Source: Paragordius varius
Lineage: Eukaryota > Nematomorpha
Reading direction: 5' to 3'
Length of the DNA stretch: 64,000 nt
Assembly (NCBI GenBank): GCA_964247055.1
Contig: OZ176052.1
Location: 4,712,001-4,776,000, forward strand
Made by a program: the position numbers and the translations under genes. Below the pieces are notes generated by a model, which was not told the origin of the DNA, did no database searches, and worked only from the letters and a program-made list of their open reading frames with translations. Positions within the stretch are counted from its first letter, which is position 1; each line of letters opens with the position of its first letter. This document shows, piece by piece, positions 1 to 10,612 of this stretch.

Positions 1-72
1 TCCTCACCAAGGGTGGTGTTTTCTGCATGGTGTAAAAAAATATATTTAGTGATTTATTAAGTAAGTATTGAA

Positions 73-553
73 TCAAAATAATATAATACCTTTATTTAAT
101 AGAACACAATGGCTATCATCAAACAAATGATAGTTTTCGAAATAGGGATCTTCACATAAATCAATTTTTAACAAAATCATAAGTGCATATTGAGCTTTTT
201 TAAGCCTTATTACAATTTTTCTAAGAAATTTTTTTATGCGTAATAATTTGCTAAAATATATTTTAAAATTTCGAGAATAGAACAATGTTATGTGAAAAAT
301 AATCGCTCAAATATTGGAATTTGTAGAATGTGATTTTAAAATCCTTTATGGTAAAACCTTTGTCCATATTATTTGATGATATAGCGCTATTAATAATTAG
401 GGGTGTGGATTGCGAGGATTTAAATAGATCTATAGATCCAAGGGCTGATGATTGCATTTCCGAGTTAACAACTGACATCATCTCCAAACTGTTTATATTT
501 TTGTTTTCTAAAAAAAGCGCAAAAAAGAAAATTATATGCAAAACATTTTTCAA
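73..553 (-). other. Possible 3' exons of the claspin-like gene
   Basis: Two open minus-strand stretches lie downstream of the claspin-like exons. One (about 550-310) encodes a Ser/Asn-rich segment containing SALGSIDLFKSSQ, and the other (about 240-73) encodes a basic stretch with RLKKAQYAL followed by an acidic DPYFENYHLFDD. Their composition resembles coding sequence more than the surrounding AT-rich DNA, and the strand fits the neighbour. I could not join them with GT-AG introns in a consistent phase and recognise no family motif, so membership in the claspin gene is a guess. Confidence 0.3.
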
Positions 554-2010
554 AAAAACTTTCTATTAACACAATTTAATGGCGAGAATAACCATATCCC
601 ACATTTACCCAATAAAAAATATGTAAATTTCTATATCCAAAAATTTATTTGGGACATTAAAACTAAACTTGAGGGCAGTTTATACTCGAGAAATTTTTAG
701 CTATTTTTAACAATGTTACAATCAAATTTGTGATAAAAGCACGTCATGACAAATAAAACAGAATTGTAAAAAAGATAATTTTCGGTTTAATCAGGCTATA
801 GGCGCTTTTTAATAAATAGTTTCATATGGATATACTTATATATGCGAATAAATAATATCATTCAAGAAGGCAAAATTTGATATCAAGCCACACAAAATTT
901 CTAGTGGTAAAAAAATTGGTTGAAAATGTTTAATAATATTTTTGTCCACACCTCTGAATCAAAGATTATAAAATATGTAGGAAATATATTATTAAAATAA
1001 ATTCACAAAAATTAAATGCTATTATCATGTGCCTTTTTTAACAAGAAAAATAATTTATTATATTTATCATTTTTGATATTTATACAATAGAAATATTGGA
1101 CCTATAAAAAAACTACCCTATATAAGTCATTTGCACATTCATAAGGGAGAAAACGGTTGAAATAAAATAATTTAAGAAAAACCTTTTTATGGTCTATAAC
1201 CAACATGCATAATCAAAAGCTTAAAGATATCACTTTATTAGTTGAAAGGCAAAACAATGTATATAATTTTATAACAAAACTAATATCGACCATATAATGT
1301 GCTAGAGCTATTTAAATTAGCAAAAATAATGGTGATCAACGGTGAAGTAATATTAAATTGGTCATATTTTTCCCTGAAAAATAATTATTCGGCATTTGCG
1401 GTGTTTTATATCGTCTATAACCCGATTAAAATACCCTTAAATATAAATAAAATTTGATGTTTTCATGGAAAAATTACAAAAAACTTATAGAAAGCGATGA
1501 TATTTCCATCCAACGGATACGTCGGCCGTTTCCCCTTTTTAACTGTTTAGTCATTTTACGAAGTAGTGTTAGTGTATATATTTGTTCGCGATATCATATT
1601 ATTCATTATTTTTATACGAAATAATTTTCCTCAAAATCACATTTCAAAAATATTTATTCTATTCTCATTCGTTAAATGGTCAAAATATTATCCCTTTTTA
1701 AAATAACTTCACAAAAACTATCCTTAAAAGTCCATGACAGAAACAAATGGGGGAAGTTTTACTATAAAATCGCTAAATGTTGTTAATAGACTACAAGCCA
1801 ACCAACCATAATAAAAGCTACAAAATTCGTAGCATTTATGGGTTAATTATCCCTTTTAACAGATGTGCCTCTATGAAATTTGTATCAAAACAAATTTTGT
1901 AAATTTTGAAAATCATAGGTTTGTATTAAACAAAAAAACGATGCACACTTATATTTGTTATAATGTTCGCAGATGTGCATATTTGAATACTTTACACTAT
2001 TATAATAATT
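554..2010. other. AT-rich non-coding stretch, probably intron of the claspin-like gene
   Basis: I see no exon, RNA gene or recognisable repeat here. It lies between the supported claspin exons and possible downstream exons on the same strand. An (AT)n run at about 2051-2070 sits next to the exon end at 2097. Confidence 0.4.
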
Positions 2011-2096
2011 TTACCAAAAAAAACCATAAAAAATAATTACGGAAGTTTGATATATATATATATATATATAAAACTGAGAAATATTATAATTGAAAC

Positions 2097-3227
2097 CTAG
2101 TTTTCGTCCATAATCAATTTTATCAAAATTATTTTCAACAAAGCAATCTTGGCTCTCCAAAACATTATCATTTTCAGGCTCCATAATTGATTCTTCCACA
2201 TCTATTTCTTCAGCATTATGGCGTGACTTTTTATTTTTTTTATTATAATTTTCATACGCTTTTTGTCGTTGTTGTAAAGCCACGATACGTTTTTGTTTAA
2301 GGATTGGTAACAAACTATCTTGTAATGTATTGAAGTCTTTGATTTCGTCTTTTAAAATAATTAAATTAAAATTACAAATTTGGAGATAATGTTTAAAAAT
2401 TTCAAAAGTTTTATTCCGTATGGAATGCTTACAAATAAATATAATCCTTTTTAATAAATACTTAATTTTAGTTTGTTGTTAATTTTCTCATGACCCTTTT
2501 GAAGTAAGTTCTTGGTTATTTTTTCATTGCTTCTTTTTTCTGGATTCATTTTCTTCACTTGGGGTGTTTTATAGCTTGCATGCAGTGTAAATCGATTTTG
2601 AAATGATCGAAAATTAGTGTCAAAGTTTAAATTTGTAGGCCGAATTATATTTCGGGGATTTTTATCGGATACAATGGTTACATATTTCGAAGAGGTAATA
2701 TCATCGCATACATTATTCTCTTCAAATTTAAGCATTTCAGTATTTATCAATTTAGAAGCGTCGCGTGACAAGAAATTTGAAAAATCTAAGCGTTTTTTCA
2801 CAAAGTTGTTTTTAATCTTATCGGCGGGTTTAGTAATACTTTTAATTGGTAAATAAGGGGAGGTGGTAAATAAAGCTTCTTCATCGGAACTTTCGACATA
2901 GTCAATGTATGTTTTGGCTGTGTGAGATATTTTTCTATAAGATATAAATTAAATAAACTTAAAAGTAATATCTTTATGCAAACACTTAAACGAGTCAAAT
3001 ATTTTAATGTCTTGATCATCTAAAGTGCTTATTTCACCATTTTCTAGCTGTGATAGTGTTAATTTTGGAGGAACATGATAAGGTAAATTTATTTTTGATT
3101 CTAAATTATGGATAATATTTACTTCTTAAAATTTCTTGAGTCTTTCCATGTATTTCATTTAATGTATACTTTGTTTTTTTTACAGTTGGGCTATAATTTA
3201 TATCTTTTTCCGAATCAAATGCATCAC
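2097..3227 (-). CDS. Claspin-like replication checkpoint protein, partial
   Basis: Four minus-strand exons join in phase: 3227-3123, 3100-2986, 2934-2462 and 2348-2097. The first two encode, across a 22-nt intron (3122-3101), NEIHGKTQEILRK followed by SKINLPYHVPPK. This matches the conserved claspin/Mrc1 signature EIHxxTQxxxRxSxxxLPYHxP. The rest is polar and low in complexity: an acidic YVESSDEEAL, then a Lys/Gln-rich segment (LKQKRIVALQQRQKAYENY) like claspin's charged helical middle. Claspin bridges the replication fork and the ATR-Chk1 checkpoint in the nucleus. The other introns are 51 nt and 113 nt. The start codon and upstream exons are not resolved (the first exon begins in phase 1), and the 3' end probably lies further left. 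The identification rests mainly on the signature block. Confidence 0.72.
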
Positions 3228-5149
3228 CTATACAATATAATGTAATTTACAATAAAATTGTTTTGAAGGTTTAATAACATTAGGAAAATTTTCAACCAGC
3301 ATATTTCATTCAAATACGGCGCCTAATATTGATTTTATCACAGGAATTTATGAACGAGCACATATCATTTGAAGTTTTCAACACCTCTAAATATACAATT
3401 TACCCATGAAGGTTAATTGATCCCATTACATTTTAAGCTTATTAACATATTGCGCGATACAAAATATATGTCTATCTATTTAATGGGATATGATACAATT
3501 ATATAGACAGAGTAAAAATTTATGACCGATTTTAAAGCGACTTTGTAACCCTTCATAGTTTTCTTATTTTAATATCAAACGATTTTCCGTTTGTTTAAAA
3601 TCGACCATTACGATTCAAAGGCGGAAATGGTTTTGGTTGCTTTTCTTCCAATACGCGTTTGTAAGCTGTTTCAACAAACGGTTAAACTCATAATATTTTA
3701 CCATTTTTAAAATATATTCTCAAATAAATCAACTGACTACGACATATAGAATATTTATATTATAGATGAAGCCAAATAATTTTCAAATTTATAAAATTTC
3801 CTTAATTTGTAATACTTAAATAACGATCGGCAATAATTTAGACGGGACATTTGACAAAATTTATTTTTTATGCGGTGTAAATATTTATCTGTTAACTTAC
3901 TAGCATAATTTTTATCTCTGGTTTTGTATCAAAATATTTGACAAAAAACTGTATTAAAAAATTCTAGTTTGGTCGCCAAAAGTTTTTCTTTCTAAGAATG
4001 TCTTTAACCTGGTTTCGATCCTTATTTAATTATTTTTGGTACCCGTTCCATTTTTTGGTTATTTTTTTAATGAGTTTTGTCTTTCGGGTCCAATTGAATA
4101 GCGGTTACGGCTTCCAAATCGGTTAGGAACCGTTTTAAATTTTTTTGGTTTTAAAAACTTTTCATAAATTTATTTGGAGGTTCAACAAATATGGTTCCGC
4201 TTCCGCTAATATATATTTTTAATATTATACAATAATTATAAATTAAAAAAATCTACATAAGTATACTAAAAAAGAAACATAAAATAAATAATATTAGTGA
4301 AATAGTTGGATTATTGCTGATTTTAATCATAAATAAATTCCGATGCGCATTTTGTAATTTTCGGGTTCTGCTTTGTAATAGTTTTAACTATCCAAAATGC
4401 ATAAACAAATTTAATAATTATATTGATGGAAAAGTACGCGTGAAGGTAAATTTGAATCGTTAGATTTTTTTCCGCACAAATTTCTAACAACTTTCATTAT
4501 TCGTTTTGATATACTCTTCATCCATTCTATAAAAACTTTTCATCAACGTTACATTTTTTTCATATTTGTTGGTTCTAGTATTTGTGGGAAGAGATAAATT
4601 TTATTCGTCTGAATCGAAATTACTAAAATTTATAAATTTTATGTTTGATGGTAGCGGTAAATTAAATTTATTAGACGCAATAAAAGTACTCAAGTTGAAC
4701 AAATGTAATTAATAACAAATTAAAAAATTGTTTTGCATTAGATTCAAGGTTTTCTTCGTTTGAGTTTTTGACTTTATTATATTCATAAATTTTTTACTAC
4801 CAAATATTTATTTTAGCAAAAAATATGATAGAACGATACGTCATTTAATTTGTTTTATGATTGGATATGAACTTAGAGTTTGGGATATATGCAACACTTA
4901 TTAAGCAATTGGTCATGCGCGTTAAAGATTTAAAGCTAAAAATTAGCTGTATAATAGATTTTTTTTAATATGCATTGCATTTGCCACGGAGCCATTTCGG
5001 CATCATGCTTTGAATTTTACTGATTTCCGCGTCGCAAAAAAAGGTTGGGTCGTTTATGTGGCGTCTGTTCAAAAAAATTGTAGCGGTTCTGTATATCTGA
5101 ACCGTTTATTAACGTAAAAACACTGAAGTAAACCTTAAAAATTTAAAAA

Positions 5150-5648
5150 TGTCTCAAAATTTTTCATATCTAATGAATAAAATAGATCAAACCCTACATG
5201 GTACCTTTTGAGGTAGTTTTATTTCCCATAAACAATTAAATTTTAAATATCTTAAGAAAATATTTTTAGCATTGAACCAAAATATAAAATATGCTTTCTT
5301 TAGCCTTTTAAGCGCATTCAAAAAAAAATTTTCATAAATGTAAAATTAAAAAAATTCTCATCTCAAACTTTTTCGCCATTTTTTTAGATTATATTATGGT
5401 CGAAAATATTAATAAACAACTTTGAAAAGCTTTCAATTGCAATTTATTAATACATTTGATATTTTGTTCGTTTCAATCGTGTTGGAGCTATCTGAGCATT
5501 CTATAAGTTAAAAAATGTATGAATTCTATGTTTTTATCTTTACAGGAAAAGTGGTTTTGACAATTAAAATACCAAATCATCTTTTGGGTAGAAAACTAAC
5601 CCAAAATATCATCGTGAACAAAAGAATTAAAAGGTAATGAAATGTTAA
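5150..5648. repeat. TTAA-type MITE family 3, degraded copy
   Basis: The right end reads AAAGGTAATGAAATGTTAA, the inverted form of the TTAACACTTCATTACC end seen at 39780. The interior shares the AAATTCTCATCTCAAACTTT block with copies at 21238-21757 and 39780-40285. The left end is eroded, so the boundary is approximate. Confidence 0.6.
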
Positions 5649-6034
5649 AGACGTTTTACAAACAGCATGACTCTGGTAGCGCTGATTTATTTAATTTTTT
5701 AATTTAAACAAAAGTGTTAAACGAAAGTTTTCATGAAATAACTACTTCTTAAATGTCTTTGGGTAATTTTTAACCCTACAAGAAAATTCACTTTTAGATG
5801 ATTTTAATTGTATCTATTTAAGTTATTGAAGAAAATAAGTTTGAAAAAATTATTATTATTAAATATTACTCGTGTCTCTAAATATTCTTTGGGCTATAAT
5901 TGCATTATATGGCCAAAAAACGATTTTTTAATCTAAACTCTTGTTGTATGGTCCTTTTAAATTAAATCTTAATATATAATGTTTTGCCTAATTATGCTTA
6001 TAATGCGCTTATCTTAGAGTATTTTGATATTTAT

Positions 6035-6283
6035 TATACCATTTACAATTCAAATTCACCTTCGAAAATTCAAATTAACCCTTGAACAATTTTATCACCC
6101 TAAAATAAATTATGGGTTATCGGGCTAATATCACTCATCATTAATAAGAAATATATTCTTATGGCATATTTTATTAATTTTAAACGTAATTTCATTTTTT
6201 AAACAATATAAAAAAATATAAGTAATTTCTTATTTAAAAAAACATATAATTTATTTAGGGTGAATTGAACTGTAAATGGTATA
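6035..6283. repeat. MITE family 1 (TATACCATTTACA ends), copy A
   Basis: The element begins TATACCATTTACAATTCAAA and ends with the complement of the same sequence. Subterminal AATTCACCC / GGGTGAATT repeats and the internal block CTCATCATTAATAAGAAATA are shared with four other copies in the window. The terminal TA on both sides suggests TA target duplication, as in Tc1/mariner-type elements. Confidence 0.85.
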
Positions 6284-7199
6284 TATTTTCAAATTTATTA
6301 TGCGCAATCCGGTAATACACTGTGGTGATATTATTTCTATTACCTTTAATTAACGTCCTATTTACAACTAGATTTCATAAAAACATTTAATTTGATTCTG
6401 ATATCAATAAATAAAAAGATCAATTACCTTCCCAATTCAAATGAGATTTAAGGTAATTGATTTTGTACCCTAGGAAAAAAGAAATTTAGAGTGTTTGTTT
6501 ACATTGCAAACTATTACATTTAAACGTTTCCTCTTTCATTAGACACGGAATTATGAAAGATAAATGTATTGACTTTAAATAGTGTTAAGCATAAATTAAA
6601 CCATGGGGTAAAATTTTATATTACGTCACTTAATAATCCTGCTACAAAATGTCTAAATTACACCCTTTCAAAATTAAAGTTCACTTTCACTTTTAAGTAC
6701 ATTATACATGAGATTGAGTTGGAAATTAATTTTATATTTTTAACATATTTTTATATTAATTAACTTGTTATATCAAAACATATTATTCTATGTATACTAA
6801 TAATAAAAATTATATGATCATTAATTTTTAATAAATTTGATTGATTTTCCCGTGTAATTAATATATGGCTTCCCAATTTTTATTTTTATCACAATGATAA
6901 TGGTATATAATGAGAATATAATTTGTTTTTATACTACCAATCTGTTTTTATATGAAATAATAGATATAGTTTAATGGTTTCTATATTTCATTTTAGTTAT
7001 AATAATTGTCATTCCACCTATTATTATTATTATTATATTTTAACAATTAACAAAAGTAGATTTAGTAGTGATCATATTTCAAGGATTAACAAAAATGTAC
7101 ATTTTGTCTTTTCCTACATCTCTAAAACTATACAATCGCTAAAGGATGTAAGATAAATTTTGGTTCCAAGTGATTTTTCTTATATATATATATATACGC

Positions 7200-8612
7200 A
7201 TGAGTTCTCCCGAAATAGACCTTGATCAAGTCCTTGTACGATATTTCATTTTCTTGATTGTGTTTGGTGGCTTAGGCAATGGATTATTGTTTTACATGAT
7301 TCGACATATGAAACGGACAAATCAAATCGAAACTAAATACATGTTTTACATGATTGCATTGTGTTGTGGGAATGTGAGTATGCTTATCATACTCATTCCA
7401 TGGATCATACATGATATTCGCTCCATCGATAGTACAAACATTTACCCACGTGCCCTTGGTTTTTGGTTTGGTCGATTTGAATGGATATTTGAGGATAGTA
7501 TTACACTCTTTGTTAATGGCCTCTTGGCACTTATGGCTTTGGATAGGCTTTGTGCGGTACGGAGCCCATTCGCTTACAAAACATGGTTTAGCCTGAGCCG
7601 TATCAAATGCTACATATTCTTTATTTTGGTATTGAGCGTGTTGATAGCTTCACCCTATGCCTTGTACTACGATATCATTGAAATACAGAGAAACAATACG
7701 GTAACAATCTTACCTCATACTTTTTTGATGCATAATTCATCAACACAACATACCTTAATTCTACTGCCTACAGTCAACATAAGTCGCAATCATTTGACTT
7801 ACAAGTTTGACGAAATGGTACAAGAGTTAACTGTTGGATCTACGGGGTTTGTTTTGTCATTCAGGAATCGATTAACCAATTTCGCTACTATTTACGATAA
7901 ACTCGAGGCTGTGCTAGTTTATGTCTTACCAAGTCTCATAATAATTTGTGCCAATGTGATAACTATTATTTTATTTCGAAGACATAATAAAGCCAGAATA
8001 AGAGGTGGAAGCAGTTCTCGCATACAACCCATAAATAAAAATCCCGGTATATCTGCCATTTATAAACGATCGATTTACACGCTATCCGGGGTAACTTCTA
8101 CTTTACGTCGGGGTACACAACAAACTTCTAGTATTCTGAAAGGTAAAGGCGATCATTCCAAAACAGCAAATTATACTAAAAAACTTAATTTTCAGCTTCC
8201 AATACCTAATACGGGTCCTGTCTCCCCAGTTATTCCCGCACATTCAGAAGAAAAAAGTTCAACTTTTGGAAAAATCATTTCGAATTCAGGGAAACGGGCC
8301 ATAAATGCACGATCAAGGAATCGTGATTTAACCATCCTAACCATATGCCTTAATATCTCAGCCATTATATTTTCATTGCCTTGGACTATATTTGTCTTTC
8401 TTAAACCGCCGAGATGGGAAGATGGTTTTTTACCCGATTACACGGGTTTACAAATGTCAGTATACCTCTTGTTATATACTCAATACAGTGTTTATCCTTA
8501 CATTGTTATAATTACCTCACCGACATATCGATACCAATTGTTATCAATGTTTAAACGGGATGATGCACCTAGGAATCAAAATCTTTATACTACGGAAACA
8601 AGTTTACAATAA
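7200..8612 (+). CDS. Rhodopsin-like (class A) 7TM receptor, divergent
   Basis: A single exon encodes 470 residues. I chose the ATG at 7200 over the in-frame ATG 30 bases upstream because that extension comes from an (AT)n repeat. Seven hydrophobic segments lie at about 14-36, 47-71, 94-118, 136-157, 234-260, 376-401 and 417-440. TM1 has the GN motif (GGLGNGLL). TM3 ends ALDRLCAVRSPF (a DRL variant of DRY), TM5 has VLPSL, TM6 has FSLPW, and TM7 has YSVYPYIV in place of NPxxY. N-glycosylation sequons occur at 165, 179 and 193 in a long second extracellular loop. The third intracellular loop is long and basic (about 261-375). The usual TM3 and loop-2 cysteines are both absent. It resembles peptide-receptor-like orphans of lophotrochozoans in feel, but I cannot name a ligand. 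Confidence 0.85.
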   Translation: MSSPEIDLDQVLVRYFIFLIVFGGLGNGLLFYMIRHMKRTNQIETKYMFYMIALCCGNVSMLIILIPWIIHDIRSIDSTNIYPRALGFWFGRFEWIFEDSITLFVNGLLALMALDRLCAVRSPFAYKTWFSLSRIKCYIFFILVLSVLIASPYALYYDIIEIQRNNTVTILPHTFLMHNSSTQHTLILLPTVNISRNHLTYKFDEMVQELTVGSTGFVLSFRNRLTNFATIYDKLEAVLVYVLPSLIIICANVITIILFRRHNKARIRGGSSSRIQPINKNPGISAIYKRSIYTLSGVTSTLRRGTQQTSSILKGKGDHSKTANYTKKLNFQLPIPNTGPVSPVIPAHSEEKSSTFGKIISNSGKRAINARSRNRDLTILTICLNISAIIFSLPWTIFVFLKPPRWEDGFLPDYTGLQMSVYLLLYTQYSVYPYIVIITSPTYRYQLLSMFKRDDAPRNQNLYTTETSLQ

Positions 8613-8619
8613 AATGAAC

Positions 8620-10612
8620 TGCTATGTTTATTTCTTACTACCTATGCATGAAACATCATAATAAATGAAATCATCGTTTATTTACTCTTATAATTAATTT
8701 ATCTATTCTATATATAAGAATACATAATACATATACTAGATGAAATACATTGGTATATTAAAAAATATTGGGTCTAACTATGTATATAATTATTATAAGT
8801 TACATTTAATTAGATACATAGGATGTTATTATTTCCATAAAATTATTCCCTCAATAATAAACTTTGGATAATATTATCATGTTATTTTTTAAGATTATCA
8901 TACTACCTTTTTACTTAATAATGAGAAAATAATTACACGCACACACAACCAAAAATATGTGCTAATCATTAAAAACGACAAAATTGAATGATAAAATTTC
9001 TGTGCTATTTTTTAGACCAGGGGATGTCCAATACATATGGCTTCGCGGGCCACATTTTGAAATCAAAAACTCCTTATGGACATTAACAAATATTTTATTA
9101 GATTTTTAACATTGACTGTAAAAACTACTATTTAATTTAACAATTTTTGCTAGTTCATTGTTATTCGGAAAGACTTTTGCCGAAAAGTTTTAGAAAATTT
9201 TACTTAGATTTCATGCTATTTTATTTTAAATTTCTCCCGAACTGCAAAAATATTGTGGAGGGCCGGATGTTGACCCCTGGTTTAAGCTTTGAGCTATGTC
9301 CAAGTCAATGGTTTCTCGCCTGCGGGCATCCTATATTCTCAGGAGAAAGATGCTTTATTTTTTGCATATTGTAGAAAAATTTTATATTTAAATTTTGTAA
9401 TTTTAATTAATTAATTTAATTAATTAAAATAATATTAATTAAACTTTAAGAGATATAATAATCAAATAAACATAAAAAATAATGAAATAGGAAAATATTT
9501 AAGCAGGCAATACCGGGTAATTCCTGGACTCTTAAAAGAAACGATAAGTTTGGAATAAAAACGGTTGCCGCTTTAAAAAGGTTAACCTTTTAAATTCAAA
9601 GATCAGAACAAACCGCCTTACAACTGATTCAATGAGATATATCTTTAACTTATTTTAGCCAAAAAATAATTTTAAAGCTTACTTATTCAAAAATCTTTTA
9701 ATTTCACAAATAAAAAGGTGCTGAGCAATTAAAAAGTCGAATTTATGACCAAACTTGCTAGTAGAAAAAATAGAGGGCTCCGATAATTATTTTAAACATT
9801 TAAAGGTTTTATTAACTAAAAATATCGTTGTCTATTACGTGATAAAACAATATAAACATATATTTATGTTTTTCCATAAACTGTGTGCATAACTATGGGA
9901 CCGATTATAAACCACCGCTCCAAAGTATATTTTTGTTTCAAGCCTTACTTTCAAATTTAGGCTTTTGAAAATCGGAGAGAAGGGAAATAGTATTATTTTT
10001 ATTAATTTGGACAGGCCGAAAAAAAGAATTACAAGTCTGAATCTAAAATCATTTAATTTAAAACATCTTGCTTGGTCTAGATTACTAAGCGACGACGATA
10101 TTTTTGTTTAAATTTTTTACATAGGACAATAAAATTATATAAAGTTAAAGAAATAATATTTATGAAACTGTGATTATGGATTAATTGCGAATGAATATAT
10201 ATAGTATTTTTGATATTATAAGAATCAGTCTTCACAGAGTTCCTTATCTGTAATCACACTTTTTTTGTTGAAAACAATAATAATAATAATATCTTCTCAT
10301 AAATTTTATTTATAAATAGGACAAATGCTAGCACACAATTTTTTAGCAATAATTTTTAATTATTGCAGTCGAAAATTGCATAAGAACCATACAAGATTCG
10401 GTAATCTACAACATATATATATTACAAATTAATTTTCTTTTCGATAATACCATTTTATTTTGGTTTAACTATCAAAAGAATAGGTAAAATGTAATTATTT
10501 ATTTATTGAAGCGCGTCTTGATTGCTAGAATCACAAGTTATTAAACAAAAAAATAAATTTCAAACAAAAAAATCAAAATGCGGTATTATTGAGGTTTGAC
10601 TTCCTTCATATG
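8620..10612. other. Intergenic stretch with one hAT-type MITE
   Basis: No gene is supported between the receptor stop and the VWA gene stop. Apart from the MITE at 9018-9279 I see only AT-rich unique-looking sequence and short TTAATTAA-type runs near 9405-9430. Confidence 0.6.
9018..9279. mobile_element. Non-autonomous hAT-type MITE
   Basis: The left end is CAGGGGATGTCCAA and the right end GTTGACCCCTG, a typical short hAT inverted repeat with GCGGGCCAC and GGGCCGG blocks just inside. Flanking 8-mers (TTTTAGAC and GTTTAAGC) are only partly alike, so the target duplication has decayed or the end is off by a base or two. Confidence 0.7.

Larger units (their letters stand above)
3300..7160. other. 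Intergenic AT-rich stretch with MITE debris
   Basis: No gene is supported. It holds a copy of the TATACCATTTACA MITE (6035-6283) and a decayed copy of the second TTAA-type family (about 5150-5650). Around 3970-4215 there is a GGTT/GGTTCC-rich patch resembling the one at about 58430-58550. A 30-codon minus-strand open stretch at 3681-3606 looks coding-like but has no usable splice acceptor. Confidence 0.5.

Noticed and set aside
73-569. Plus-strand open frames opposite the leftmost minus-strand open stretches, and many other 60-80-codon frames across the window
   Set aside because: In DNA this AT-rich such frames arise by chance or as shadows. They lack recognisable motifs and have low-complexity Phe/Ile/Lys/Asn/Tyr composition.
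3606-3681. An extra upstream claspin exon on minus (a peptide with TAYKRVLEEKQPKPFPPL)
   Set aside because: It looks coding-like, but an in-frame stop precedes it at once and no AG acceptor lies between, so it cannot be spliced in as read.
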